Assembly: GCA_032718475.1 (NCBI GenBank)
Contig: JAUCBJ010005549.1
Coordinates: 1 to 64,000, forward strand
DNA from: Nemertoderma westbladi
Lineage: Eukaryota; Xenacoelomorpha; Nemertodermatida; Nemertodermatidae
DNA: 64,000 bases
Reading direction: 5' to 3'
Within the stretch, counting starts at the first letter, position 1, and every line of letters begins with the position of its first letter. The notes beneath the pieces are model-generated. The model was not told where the DNA came from and did not search any database. It saw nothing but the letters and a program-made list of their open reading frames with translations. The translations under genes were made by a program, and so were the position numbers. Shown piece by piece: positions 10,825 through 23,108 of the stretch.

Positions 10825-12130
10825 TGTGTTACTTTATACTAGCTTGTAGTATAAAGCGTTACTTTATACTCTCTAATAGTATAAAGCGTTACTTTATACT
10901 CTCTAATAGTATAAAGCGTTACTTTATACTCTCTAATAGTATAAAGCGTTACTTTATACTCTCTAATAGTATAAAGCGTTACTTTATACTCTCTAATAGT
11001 ATAAAGCGGTACTTTATACTCTCTAATAGTATAAAGCGTTACTTTATACTAGCTTGTAGTATAAAGCGTTACTTTATACTCTCTAATAGTATAAGGCGTT
11101 ACTTTATACTCTCTAATAGTATAAAGCGTTACTTTATACTCTCTAATAGTATAAAGCGGTACTTTATACTCTCTAATAGTATAAAGCGTTACTTTATATT
11201 CTCTAATAGTATAAAGCGTTACTTTATACTCTCTAATAGTATAAAGCGTTACTTTATACTCTCTAATAGTATAAAGCGTTACTTTATACTCTCTAATAGT
11301 ATAAAGCGTTACTTTATACTCTCTAATAGTATAAAGCGTTACTTTATACTCTCTAATAGTATAAAGCGTTACTTTATACTCTCTAATAGTATAAAGCGTT
11401 ACTTTATACTCTCTAATAGTATAAAGCGTTACTTTATACTCTCTAATAGTATAAAGCGTTACTTAATACTCTCTAATAGTATAAAGCGTTACTTTATACT
11501 CTCTAATAGTATAAAGCGTTACTTTATACTCTCTAATAGTATAAAGCGGTACTTTATACTCTCTAATAGTATAAAGCGGTACTTTATACTCTCTAATAGT
11601 ATAAAGCGTTACTTTATACTCTCTAATAGTATAAAGCGTTACTTTATACTCTCTAATAGTATAAAGCGGTACTTTATACTCTCTAATAGTATAAAGCGGT
11701 ACTTTATACTCTCTAATAGTATAAAGCGTTACTTTATACTCTCTAATAGTATAAAGCGTTACTTTATACTCTCTAATAGTATAAAGCGGTACTTTATACT
11801 CTCTAATAGTATAAAGCGGTACTTTATACTCTCTAAAGTATAAAGCGGTACTTTATATCTCTAATAGTATAAACGTTACTTTATACTCTCTAATAGTATA
11901 AAGCGGTACTTTATACTCTCTAATAGTATAAAGCGGTACTTTATACTCTCTAATAGTATAAAGCGGTACTTTATACTCTCTAATAGTATAAAGCGTTACT
12001 TTATACTCTCTAATAGTATAAAGCGGTACTTTATACTCTCTAATAGTATAAAGCGGTACTTTATACTCTCTAAGAGTATAAAGCGGTACTTTATATTAGC
12101 TAGTAGTATAAAGTTGTACCTTATACTTGC
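10825..12130. repeat. 30-bp minisatellite, ~43 copies, each unit a hairpin
   Basis: A near-perfect tandem array whose unit contains CTTTATACT, a 7-base centre CTCTAAT and AGTATAAAG, so each unit can fold with a 9-bp stem. Variants are few: CGTT versus CGGT at the joint, and an AGCTTGT centre in the first, the eighth and the near-terminal units. The period being a multiple of three creates a long spurious reading frame. The array starts ~390 bp after the PLC stop. One indel at ~11836 shifts the register. Confidence 0.95.
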
Positions 12131-12872
12131 TGAACTAAACACACCTGCCTGACGTAAACATACACATTGGAACCAGCGGTTATTATTTCATATCATTTTC
12201 GCAAAGTGGTTAGATTTTAATTTATGTCTGTAAAATAATTATTCAAGTTTATATATATTTAGCTGCCTAAATCACCAAGTTAATCAATAATATTGTACTG
12301 GTATAAAAGTATATATAATGTGCCATAAATATGTATATGTATGACGTATGTATTTGTATATATATTACAACACGCACATATTTCGCTACAATATATATGT
12401 ACCGTTATATATACATACAGTATATACATTATACCTTCAACCTCAACTAAATCACAAGTATAATTTACCATTATGATATATACTACACAACATATATTTA
12501 TTTATCTGTATATTAATTTATTTCCACCTCTTGTTGATTTGAGTTGAAACTCCGTGGCTTTTTATTCCTTTTTTTAATATTTTTAGGTTTTTTAACTTTT
12601 GTATATTTTATACTGGGAATTGGAATCTTGTAAAAATATTCAATTAATTGTAAAATTTAATTAAATTAAACTTCAATCTATTATTTAATCATAATTTTTG
12701 ATTATTATGATAAATTATTTCTTCCATAAAAACCCCCCATTTAGTTGTAGCACAAAAATCATTTGTATATATTTAATTTGAATTTAGTTATTATTCGCTC
12801 GTATTAATTAATTAATTATAAAACTTAGCTAATTATATAATCAATCAATTAATTATATATCAGATAAATTAT
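12131..12872. other. AT-rich intergenic, no gene seen
   Basis: TATATA-rich microsatellite-like stretches at 12290-12440 and no coding signal. Confidence 0.6.
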
Positions 12873-13160
12873 GGGGACGTTCATAAAAAGTATGTATAGG
12901 CTTTTAGTAAGAACTACTTCAGTCAAATGTTTCACTTTCTATTGTGCTTTCTAACTGTTATTAAATTACTGAAATAAAATATTTTTCGTCTAGGGGGGGG
13001 GGGGGGGGGGGTGGGTATAAATTTACGAAATTTTTTTTATTTGTGACAGAGGGGGGGGGGGGGTCGAGCTTGCGTGACATTTTGTGACAGAGTGGGGGGG
13101 TGGGGGGGGGGGCGGGTAAAAAACTGGAAAATTTGCGTGACATACTTTATGAGCGCCCCC
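12873..13160. mobile_element. MITE with GGGG...CATAAA...GTATGT inverted ends
   Basis: The left end GGGGACGTTCATAAAAAGTA is mirrored at the right by the complement of CTTTATGAGCGCCCC; together they bound ~288 bp. The interior holds three long G-runs (19, 13 and 7+10 bases) and a repeated TTTGTGACAGAG motif. No coding capacity. I could not fix a target-site duplication, so the superfamily is open. Confidence 0.6.
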
Positions 13161-15289
13161 TAATAACTAACGATGCGAATCCTTCCAGGTCAATCATTTT
13201 ATATCCATTTGTTTTTAAATAAATTTATTAAATTTCTTTATATTATAAAAGTTTTTATGTAATATTTATTAACATCTGGGCGGTGTAGAAACCAGCTGCT
13301 GTTTTAGATTTATTTTTGTGTTGCTTTTAGCTTTTCTTTCTTTCGTAACACCCCGCGGCCCGCGATTTGCTTTGTTTAGTAATTTATTTGTCATTAATTG
13401 TGTTGCTTCTGGTCCGTAGCGCAACTATTTATTATATAACTGTGAATGCGAATAGTTTAATTTAGTTAAATCCGGTGAGAATTGTTACCCCAAAGGTTTT
13501 TCGAAAGTCGAAGCTGCATTTTTATATAATTATTTATTACAGTAAATAGCTAAATATTAAGCTGAGCTGCCTAGGATATATTTAGTGTTTTGGTTTGTTT
13601 TATTTGCGGAAAACAACTCACTTACAACTCAGAATAAATATATAATTAAAATATATAATAAAATAAATTAAATATAAGACAACAACTCGCGTCATAACCG
13701 TGATTAATTTCTATGTTTGAATCTTTTACCTTTTCGTATGTTTCTAATGCAAGCAACATATATTAAATTACGTATTTTCTCCATTTTTGATCTTGGGATC
13801 CTCCCATGCGCACAAGCGATGCTTTGTATGTGTAGATTACCAGGCGGAGTCGGTTTTACAGAGGGTTAGAGTAGATGTTCCATTAATTAATAAGTACGTG
13901 GGGGGGGGGGGGGGGGGGGGCTGATATTTGCATGGTGCTGTTTCACTTAGTTACTGTATATTATTAAGCAAATACACGAGTTTTCACGAGCTCACCAATC
14001 GATAAATCAATCAATCAAAAAGCTGTAAATAACAAAAAGCAACAAAATAAACAAAATAAACAAAAAACAGCTGTAAATTATAGTTTTAGAACTTCGGCTG
14101 AAACAAAGGATCTTTTGGGGTAATTATTCCAATCGAATATGATGTTTTTGCTTCACTTAAAGATATTGATATTATATAATAACATCAATAAACTTATACT
14201 TCTGTGCTTTTCTCGGTATTACTTTTTATGCAATAAATTGTAGATTAAACAAATTTACAATTTATTTAACAAACCGTCCAACATTTTTTGGATGTCTATC
14301 CAGTTGCAGCTACTGTAAGTCAGTGCCTGATATACCAACACCGTCAGTTATATACAATTTTAATATGATAGATTTAGATTTTTAATGAAATATATTCGAT
14401 TTTATATTTTATTTAGCAAAATTGGCATAATTAAATATCGGTTATATTGTTTAATTTTTTTGTTGTGGTTAAATTTTCAGACATAACGCTAATGATTAAT
14501 TAACTTTTTATTACTAAATGCTAATTAATATCAAACGAATTCAATCATTCATTCTTGGTGGCATGTTATTACGCTCAGCTAAAATAATTAAATCATGGGG
14601 CTTTCCAAAAACGTAAGGTGTGAGTTTAATAATATTTACCAGGGATTACTTTTAGGAATATCATTATTGCCTGTATATTTTTTTTACTTTAACTTTTAGT
14701 TGTTTTTTATCGCTGTTTTTTATATGTTTTATTATTTACAATCTCTCTATTTCCTTTTATGATGCGTCTAATTCATTCACGTCATTTATAAACCTGTTTT
14801 AGTTTCTTTATATTATTCTGGATGCAAAATAAAATCATTCGAATCTTTGAATCTAGACTATTTTTCTTCCAACATCCCTCCCTCCGTGGATAAAAAACAG
14901 TGATATTGGCTTTTCTGATATTTATATTTCATTCCATTAAGCTCTCGCCCAAAAAAACATTTGATTAAGGACTTGTTTTAGTTATTGTTTGTTTACTTTT
15001 GCTTGTTTGTTTGTTATAGTAGAAACATCTGCTCTACAGTAATTCTTCAATTTTTAAAAATTCAATTGCTCAATAAAAACTCTAGCTACCATAACTAATA
15101 GTGTTCTAGAACGAGAAAAAAGTAAACTTATTTTTTGTTTTCAAAAAATACTAGCTAATAAAAAAATATTAGCTATCATTTAAAAAAATCTACTAATGTT
15201 CACCGATTTCAAAAAGCACTCAAAAACACCAAAATACTGGTTAAAAAAAGGCAAAGGGTGACGTCAGGGCGAAGTAGTAACAATGCAGT
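13161..15289. other. Gene-free AT-rich stretch
   Basis: No convincing exon on either strand. A pure 21-base G-run lies at 13900-13920. Confidence 0.55.
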
Positions 15290-16000
15290 TTGCATTAAGA
15301 ATACTATGCCGGTTTATCGACAAAATTATACCACCACAACAAATAACTTAATATTCTCATCTTTAAGGCCAGTGTCCTTTAAGATGCGTCTCAATAAAGT
15401 CCGCCACAATGTTTACTTTCTGTATGAGGCGGCGAAGATTGCCAGGCTTGTCCACACGGCCAAAGTAATGTCCTGCAAAGCAGAGGCGGTTTTGTTCTTG
15501 TGTCAAGCTTGGGGGAACCAATGAGACACCTCCAATGTTATATAGTGTCTGGTTGGAGATGTGTGCATTGTACTTGACACAGTGAACCCGGCGTAGCATT
15601 CTTGTGAATGTGCCGTCCAGAGATTTGGTGTCCTCAGCAGTTAAAGCCCAGCATGGACTCCCATAGAGGAGTACTGGAACTACTGCTGCTCTAAATAATC
15701 GGACCTTAAGTTTCCGATTAATTCGATGTGACTTCCAAATCCTGGAAAGCCTATTCAGCATGGTCTGCCCATGCCTTTCCCTTACGTATTCGAAGGTCCT
15801 CACCTGACTTCCGGATCCATGAACCCAGGTAACAGAAGTCGTCCACATGCTCAAGCATACCATCATTTGAGCTTATGCTCATCCGATCAGAGACTTGCTG
15901 AGGACTTTCAAAGTTAACTGTCAGAATTTTGGTCTTTCTGGGGTTAATAAAAAGACCAATAAATAAATTTAAGGGGGCACTTAATAACAAAACACTTTGT
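15290..16000 (-). pseudogene. LINE reverse transcriptase 3' fragment (same family as 32687-34461)
   Basis: Minus-strand remains of the C-terminal half of a LINE ORF2. They include NPRKTKILTVNFESPQQVSD, LEHVDDFCYLGSWIRKSG, VVPVLLYGSPCWALT and the terminal SLVPPSLTQEQNRLCFAGH. The same residues occur in the fuller copy at 32728-34461. A frame change near 15,760 and internal gaps show decay. The 5' end is truncated at about 15,960. Confidence 0.85.
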
Positions 16001-16600
16001 TTAAGTGCCCAATTTAAGTTAAGTGAGTTTTTGAGAACCCGGGCCAATGTCTAATAGTGGGTTTGGGCCTCAATATGCGGTATAATTTGGCCATTTCCTT
16101 CCTTAACACACTGCCCGATACCGTATCCAAGTAACTCTGAGCTTATATCCGCATCCACTCCCCCAGACACCCTCGCCTAAAATTTTGGTTACACTGATAA
16201 CTTCTGTTTTTTTGTGTTGATTGTAGGCCTACAGTTTGTTGAGACTTCAATTGAAAGCGAATTCCTTTATTGTACAAAAATAGTGCAAAATGGAAACTAA
16301 TTCGGTAAAATAAATTAACATTTATTTGCCCTCTAAGTTTATTTCTGAACTTATTCGATTGATTTAGTTAACACTATTACGGCCGCTGTATTGATTCAGA
16401 ATTACTTTACTTTATCGAATGACCCAACATAAACAGCGTAATGTTTTTCTTTCTCACAAAAGCAAAGTTGATAATAATATCGATTTTTAACCGCTATAAG
16501 TTTTACCACCTGCGTATTGTGTTCGCTTTCTGCACTATTATAAGGTTGTTATCCGTAATTCAATAATTAGTAATAACAACAAACAAAACATAACACGTTC
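16001..16600. other. No gene seen
   Basis: AT-rich sequence without supportable features. Confidence 0.5.
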
Positions 16601-17222
16601 GTGGGGACTTCGCGCAGCACGTAGTCGGCAAGCCTTGGCATACGGTTCATATAGAGCAAATGGGGCATGTCTAGTTTGGACCCCATATCCCATGCTATAA
16701 ATGTATTCATTCGATATACAATCATATGTTAATCCGCTAGGTGGTGTCAAATTGTTATTCTGCAATTTCGTACTTACCAGTGCAGCACTGTACAGCAGTA
16801 CCGTACCGGTAGGCCTATGTCATTACTTCTGAGTCTCTAGCGGATCCCCAATTAAATGTCTTAACTTTTCAATTTCGTAAAAGATAGACTTCATGATTCT
16901 CTACAGGCCACCAAAATTTCAGCTCAGGAAAATGAGGCCTTCCCGAGAAATTTAACATTTTCTAAAAACCACATAATCTGTCGTAGCTGACGTCAGACTG
17001 CATGATTTTTCACCAAACTTTACAAACTTTCTAAACTTTCTCTCTACTACTTACCTACTAAGTTTGGTTCAATTCCGAACGAGCGATGCCGAGAAATTCG
17101 CGTTCAAACATTTACCAGACAGACGGACAGACAGACAGACGGACAGACAGACAGACGGACATGCCCCATTTGCCCTATATGAACCGTATGCAAAGGCTCG
17201 CCGACTACGTGTCTCGCCCCAC
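16601..17222. mobile_element. Inverted-repeat (foldback) element with ACAGACGG microsatellite
   Basis: A ~70-bp arm at 16601-16671 reappears inverted at 17158-17222 (shared core CATACGGTTCATATAG). Just inside the right arm is a (GACA/GACGGACA)n run at 17116-17160. No protein-coding frame. The arms suggest a small non-autonomous DNA element; terminal duplications could not be resolved. Confidence 0.5.
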
Positions 17223-17817
17223 AAGAATATTGAAAGTGCATCTAAACAATAATAAGGTGCACTGTAACTGGATGGGGCGAAACCATAAAAGTACATGCCT
17301 CATTTAGTCTAATTTTAGTCTCACCAACTCTTCAATAACGATTTTTGCCCTCTATTCACTAACCTTATGAGGTATGCCTATTCCTATCAGCTGATGGGAT
17401 TAATGTTGCGTGTATATTTTATCCACTTTAGTATTCCCTACTATATTTTATTTTCCCATTTATTACTCTCCCAATACGAAACATTAGCTCTGCATGGCCA
17501 ACCTGAATGGATTCACCACATACTAATATCGAACACGAAAGCTACACCAATTTGTGAGTTGCACATGGAAATCTTTGAAACCAATTAATCTGCAAAACAT
17601 TAAAATAAATCATATGTTTTTGTAAAGTAAAGTAAAAATCACTATCAAATTCTACTCCATATCTTTTAATCGTTATTTTTTTTAGCAAAATCTCGTTCTT
17701 GAATTCGATTTTAGGTGTTGAATTCCGGTAACTTTTTGATCCTATATGATATTTACATATTTATTATTATTATTAATTGTTTCATTACATAATCTCTTTG
17801 GATATTTTTCTTTATAG
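17223..17817. other. No gene seen
   Basis: AT-rich, no supportable feature before the candidate exon at 17818. Confidence 0.5.
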
Positions 17818-17979
17818 TGCGGATGTGAGAAAATAGGCAGCGAAGCAGAAGTAAATGACGACAGACAAAGAGAATTGTGCGGCTTGGAGGAAAAAAAACG
17901 TACTAATTTAGTAATATATTTAATTGTATGTACTGTAATATTATTATTAGTAACCACAAAAATAGCCGGCATTATTTAA
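17818..17979 (+). CDS. Possible terminal exon with C-terminal membrane anchor
   Basis: After a pyrimidine-rich TTTTTCTTTATAG acceptor, one frame is open for 53 residues and then stops. It begins with CGCEKIGSE, continues through a charged segment, and ends in a single hydrophobic segment LVIYLIVCTVILLLVTTKIA close to the C-terminus, so a type I or tail-anchored membrane protein would fit. An in-frame TAG lies immediately upstream, so it can only be read as a phase-0 exon. No partner exon was found. It could be chance in AT-rich DNA. Confidence 0.25.
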   Translation, partial: CGCEKIGSEAEVNDDRQRELCGLEEKKRTNLVIYLIVCTVILLLVTTKIAGII

Positions 17980-18679
17980 TATTTTTTTAATAGCTAAGGT
18001 TTAATTAAGTTTAGTATTACTACTGGGGGTGTAATGCTAATCTTATTCCCACTCAAAAAATCTTAAATAATCGCAATTCTCTTTCACATAACAAGCCTAC
18101 CCACAATTAATTGTTTAACTCATCATCAATAAATAACAAACCAACATTATATTTTATGGTATACGGCTTTTCATCTCAATACCTTTCCACTCGGAATTTT
18201 CGTCCCGGAATATTCTTCCTAAATATTATTTTATCCCCAGACTTTTCATGCGGCTCTAGAGGCCTACCGCTAGAAAAATGCAACTTCTACAGTAGATGAT
18301 CCTGATTTTACATATCTGGGACGGATTGTTCTGAACGGCGGAATTTTAATTGAATTTTAATTTTAATTGTTTAATTTTGTAACCGAAGTCTGAATGAATA
18401 GTTCAGGGCAAAAAGTCCCAGGACTAAACTTCCTATATTCTAGAATATATATACTATGTATTCTGCCTTGTAGCCTTGTATGTTGATAGCTGGCATCCCA
18501 AACTGAGGTGACTCTTTTCTCAACTCTCTTTCTCAACGGTGCTGGTTTTTTAATACAGACATTTTTTTTATCTGGTGCTGACAATCACTGCAGATGGTTC
18601 AGCTGTGCAAAGGTTGGCGGTTCTAGAAGATATATGGTGGTGGACGCCATGGGGGCTCGTCCAACATACTACATGTTTA
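17980..18679. other. No gene seen
   Basis: AT-rich; no feature supported. Confidence 0.45.
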
Positions 18680-20380
18680 TTATGCTGGCCAGATTATCGC
18701 TAAAATATCGTTTTCTGATCCTCCCAGATAGCTAGCATTCCAGCGACTTTGAATTAATCCACCATCAGGGCTACTTGCTGCTTCCCCCAGTATGCAGTAA
18801 ATAAACAGCAGCACCAAGCAATATACTTCACTACCGCATAGTATATCGAGAATAGATTCAGTTCTATCAGCCTCTTCCCAATCCATGAATCCACAAGTCG
18901 CCAGGACCAAACAGTTATGCTTCAACTCCGGTAAATTGTTGGAGACTCCAGGAATCTCCGGCACCACCAGCCAGGAATCCACCCTTCAGGAACAACTTTC
19001 CATTGACAAGTCTTCCTACAACAGGCCACGTGTACTATCATCCACGTGGTTCAATTCCCCCAGTATGTGTTACTACTGTTCAGCCGTCGCCTCATCTGTA
19101 ATTTCATCAATCCGCGAGGCCACTAATGGTAGGAACCACTGAGAATGATTCGGTATGTAAGCAATCACAGTCGTAGAGTCAGACCAGTAGAACGCATCAT
19201 CAATCTCCAACCCAAGTTCAGTTTGAATGGTACGAGTTAGTCTCACACCTAAGAAGCCCCTTGAAGTTCCAACCTAATGATAGTTGGCTGTTTAATGAGC
19301 ACTCTCATTCCACTATCATATACCATCCCCAGGTAATTCCACTGCAGGATACTCCACTCCTGAGCATAGCTAATGGGATGCAGGTGCCTAGCAATCAGCA
19401 TATCCTCCAATCCATAACCCCAAGGAATCCACAGCCTCGAGATCACCCTATTGCACCACACCATTGCTCCAACTCTCTGTTGAATGTTGGGAACCAGCTT
19501 ATCCTACCCACACGTCGTTGACCTCTGTATCCCAAAATACACCCAGAATCTCAACCACAGGGAGGATATCCACCTCCAGATGAAGTGCGGAATAACCCGC
19601 CCTCTCAGCCAGAGGTGTTGATCGCAAAACCTCCTGTAAGTTACTCGACCACTGAATCAACTGGAAGCTCCCAGCTCCCAATGCAGTAGTGTGTGATAAG
19701 TCCACCAATCAGTTTCTTAGCTTTAGTAACCCTGTCCACAGAATCTGAAAGGTCATCAGAAAAAATTGAGTTCTTTACCACATGCTCAACCCCAGAGAAC
19801 ACACATCCCATCTCTTCCATGCACATTGACCTCAAATACTTACAAGCAGATGACACCCCAAACACATGTGACTTCAACTGATATGTGGTTGATGGACCCT
19901 GTTCTGCAGTGTCATGCCATAGTAGTCGAAGCGACTGCTGATCCTGAATTGAGACTTTCAGTCGGTGGTAAATCACCTTCACATTTGCCATGAAGGCAAT
20001 GGCATATCAATGGAACCAGAGCAGAACGCTAACTATTGAGTTTAGTAGCTCTGGCCTAAAATAAAGTTGTATGTTATACTGTTGCTCTGTCGACAATGAC
20101 ACAGACGTTCTCGGGTATATTTGGATCGAGTTCCCTATTATGAGGCAGATAGATGTCCCATGTGCTGGGATTCCACAACTCCTCCCCCATTGTCTGATAC
20201 GCTTACCCATTCTCGAGATGAGTTTATGTCTTCTCGGTATATTTTTTCCAACACAAGATCCTTCATCAACTTCCTCTCTAGAAGGAGTGTCCTCATTCCA
20301 TGGCATTCCAATCTCGAAGCATCCATCCTCCAGAAGAATCTTCCCCTCTTTAATTTAACATCTTTCCTTCCGATCATCTT
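18680..20380 (-). pseudogene. BEL/Pao retrotransposon Pol remnant (RT and RNase H)
   Basis: Several minus-strand frames in sequence look like a decayed BEL/Pao polymerase. From 5' (high coordinate): a QQYNIQLYFRPELLNSIVSV segment, MANVKVIYHRLKVSIQDQQS with YQLKSHVFGVSSACKY, then FSDDLSDSV replacing the YVDD catalytic box. IQWSSNLQEVLRSTP, LGVFWDTE, and an RNase H-like FYWSDSTTVIAYI...ASRIDEI at about 19130-19240 follow. Frameshifts and stops separate the blocks. No LTRs, gag or integrase were found around it. Family assignment rests on motif order and sequence feel. Confidence 0.7.
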
Positions 20381-20682
20381 GAGAAGTCAGTCGATGCACA
20401 TCAACAGAGACCCCAAAACTCTCAGTAAGTGTCCCAACTATTGGGATAACTACCGGTATTCCTCTCGAGTTTACTCTACTCTCACTCTAAAATTCCTTAA
20501 ATCATTGTATTACTTTAGATAAACGGTAGCCATCGAATAGAAAAACATCATCTATAAAGAAGACTTAAATAATATTTAAGGTGTTACCCTTTCAAGCAAG
20601 CAAGCATTCAGTGTAAATATTGCCGTGACATTTTCAAGGGACAGCAGCTATTGTACCTATATTGATACATAAGTGATACCGT

Positions 20683-20935
20683 GAGGACCATCCAGCGCAT
20701 AATCTTGGGCTGTGGCAGCCTCATGGAGTGAATAAGCATAGTTGGTGGAGAGACCATGGCATTCTTGAGACGCATCTTAAAGGACTCTGGCCTCGAAGAT
20801 GTGGATGATCTAGCAAATGTCATGGGTGATAGAGAGTTGTGTCGGCGCAATTTTGTCGACAAGCGGGCACAGCATTCTTAAAAATGCAGCTGCAATGCAG
20901 CATGCCGATCCTAGTAGTAGTAGTAGTAGATACAT
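20683..20935 (+). pseudogene. LINE 3'-end fragment ending in (TAG)n
   Basis: Plus-strand copy of the last ~250 bp of the LINE at 32687-34461 (shared LRRILKDTG/DLANVMGD-type coding tail, the same 3' UTR GCATGCCGATCC). It ends in the same TAG trinucleotide tail that marks the 3' end of the family. It lies 73 bp upstream of the TSP1-like exon. Confidence 0.8.
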
Positions 20936-21008
20936 AAGTTATACACAATAGAGAAATAGAACAATGCCTGAACAACAATGAAAATATCAACGTATTATTT
21001 TGTTGTAG

Positions 21009-21188
21009 ATGTCGGTGTTTGGAGTGAATGGACTTTGGATAATAGTGTGTGCCCAGCAGATCCATCATCTCCTCTGGAAGACCTTGCAAGCAGAAGATGG
21101 AAGAGTTGCGAAAAGGAGAGATGGGGTGGTGGTTGTGAAGGGGAAGATCTGATGCCAAGCTGCCCTTCGGATCCAAGGTTTTATTATG
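21009..21188 (+). CDS. Lectin-family gene, TSP1-like exon (gene 5' end not found)
   Basis: A 180-nt internal exon with a TGTTGTAG acceptor and a GT donor, phase 1 on both sides. It encodes a Trp/Cys-rich module: VGVWSEWT at the start, five further cysteines (VCP, KSC, GGC, PSC spacing) and RRWKSCEKERWGG in the middle. This resembles a thrombospondin type-1 repeat (WSxW, then Arg-rich strand and Cys), though the CSxxCG signature is degenerate. It is followed by EGF and bulb-type lectin exons in compatible phase. Upstream exons with a start and signal peptide were not located in the window; transposon remains occupy 18680-20935. Confidence 0.7.
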
Positions 21189-21732
21189 GTTCGTTTGACA
21201 TTTAATTTTAAAATCTAATATATTTCACAAAAAAACGTAGGTTCAATATGTTCCTCAGTAATTAACAGAGTGTTATATCTGTTCGTATTCTATTCAAGAT
21301 AATTACACTCTGCCGCTAGTAACCATCAATGGTAGTGCCATAAATTTGCTGCGAATTTTTATTTGATACGAATTTCTATTTGCTGCGAATTTCTATCTAA
21401 TTTTAAGGTCGAGGAACACTCTCCCTGTCCCGCTCTCCCTCTTATTATTATTTTTATTATGATCCGCAAAAAAATATTTTATAGATTTTTTTGGTCACTA
21501 ACAAGGTACTTACGGTTTTTTGCTGGATTGACTCGACTAAAACTAGAGGTAATAATTCCTCACCAAAACTAAGGTTGTAATTTAAAAGCATATCTGTAAG
21601 TATATTAATCTTATATATAATGGACAACAACTATAGTTTGTGAAATATTTTTCTCATTATTTGCAACTAGAAACCCGCTGTAATGTTTCCTTAGAAAACT
21701 TAATTTTTAAGTTTTTATTTTTTATTTTACAG
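21189..21732. other. Intron between TSP1-like and EGF exons
   Basis: Contains no additional exon that I can support; TTTGCTGCGAATTT occurs twice near 21350-21395. Confidence 0.6.
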
Positions 21733-21855
21733 ACATCAATGAATGCCTTGAAAAAGTTGATGATTGCAGCACACATGCAGACTGTACCAATACAGATGGC
21801 AGCTATACTTGTGTGTGCCATACTGGCTATACTGGTGATGGATTCCAATGCAATG
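21733..21855 (+). CDS. Lectin-family gene, calcium-binding EGF exon
   Basis: A 123-nt exon bounded by TTTTACAG and GTATGT, phase 1 at both ends. It encodes one complete EGF-like domain starting DINEC, followed by DDCSTHADCTNTDGSYTCVC and GYTGDGFQC: six cysteines in EGF spacing. The D-I-N-E opening and the N-T-D-G-S-Y-T-C block are the calcium-binding EGF consensus, including the Asn that can be beta-hydroxylated. Its symmetrical 1-1 phase is the class used in exon shuffling. Extracellular location is inferred from domain type. Confidence 0.92.
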
Positions 21856-22534
21856 GTATGTATGCCTCCTATTTGTAAGTGCTATAATATATTTACTATA
21901 TTTACAGTACTTGCTATACTATAATAACTTGAGGGATTTTTTTTATAAGTGTTAGTTACATGAATACTTACATGGAACTGCAAATAATTATTGATATCTG
22001 AAAAGTCTCAGTAAAAGGTACCTCAGCAAAATACCCTTTGTCAGGTAATTTACAGTGTGTAGTTGATACCAAGTGGATATTGAATTGGGATTATTTAATT
22101 TTATGTTATAATTATTGGGTGAGAATAAATTTATATTACAGTAACAGCCAACAACTAGATAACAACAATGACAACTCATTCTATTTTCAAATGGCAGTGA
22201 TTTTTTATGTCAATTTATTTGACTTTTTTTGTCACTTTTTTTTACGAATTATGCATAATGACTTTTGTTGTCCATTTAATGACTTTTATTGTCACTTTTT
22301 ATGTATGTATTTCTTCAAACTGTCAGACTGCTGATTTCTGGACTGTCAGACAGTTGATTTCACTATGCCTGTGCCAAAACATTCCATGATTCCATGATTT
22401 ATAGACTATGAGATAGATTTCCATATGCGCCTGTGGTAAAAAGACTCTATATTTAATAGTTTGTGGTTGTTGTCGATAATCGATTACCACATGACGTAGC
22501 AAAACACTCATTTTATAGCCAAAAACAATCACCA
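21856..22534. other. Intron sequence, no exon seen
   Basis: AT-rich; short TTTTTGTCACTTTTT iterations near 22200-22300. Confidence 0.55.
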
Positions 22535-23108
22535 ATTGATGGAAAGGAGCAGGTTAAGGCCGAGTTTTCTAACCAAAACAATAAACAGTCACTTTACCAA
22601 ATCAGGGAAAGGAGCAGGTTACAGAGACGGGATTTTCTAACCAAAACAATAAACGATCATTTAACTAATTGAGGGAAAGGAGCAGGTTACAGAGACGGGA
22701 TTTTCTAACCAAATCAATAAACGATAACATTACCAATTGAGAGAAAGGAGCAGGTTACAGAGGCGGGATTTTCTAACCAAAACAATAAACGATAACATTA
22801 CCAATTGAGGGAAAGGAGCAGGTTACAGAGGCGGGATTTCCTAACCAAAACAATAAACGATCACTTAAACTAATTGAGGGAAAGGAGCAGTTACAGAGGC
22901 GGGATTTTCTAACCAAAACAATAAACAGTCACTTTACCAAATCAGGGAAAGGAGCAGGTTACAGAGACGGGATTTTCTAACCAAAACAATAAACGATCAT
23001 TTAACTAATTGAGGGAAAGGAGCAGGTTACAGAGACGGGATTTTCTAACCAAAACAATAAACGATCATTTAACTAATTGAGGGAAAGGGGCAGGTTATAG
23101 AGGCGGGC
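22535..23108. repeat. ~67-bp minisatellite, about 9 copies
   Basis: A unit with GGGAAAGGAGCAGGTTACAG, then CGGGATTTTCTAACCAAAAC, then AATAAACGATCA recurs at about 22541, 22606, 22673, 22741, 22810, 22879, 22946, 23013 and 23080. It lies in the large intron of the TSP1-EGF-lectin gene. Confidence 0.92.

Noticed and set aside
10824..11843. Long + strand frame encoding a 10-residue RYFILSNSIK repeat
   Set aside because: A product of a 30-bp (multiple of three) minisatellite; no start context, domain or codon bias.
10825..12130. CRISPR-like regular repeats
   Set aside because: No unique spacers; units are directly contiguous, and the genome is eukaryotic.
16538..17296. Minus-strand frames ending HAPFALYEPYAKA-like
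   Set aside because: Encoded by the inverted arms of a foldback element, appearing in both copies; no evidence of a protein.
20007..20522. Plus-strand frames over the BEL/Pao remnant
   Set aside because: The opposite strand shows recognisable RT blocks; plus frames carry no motif.
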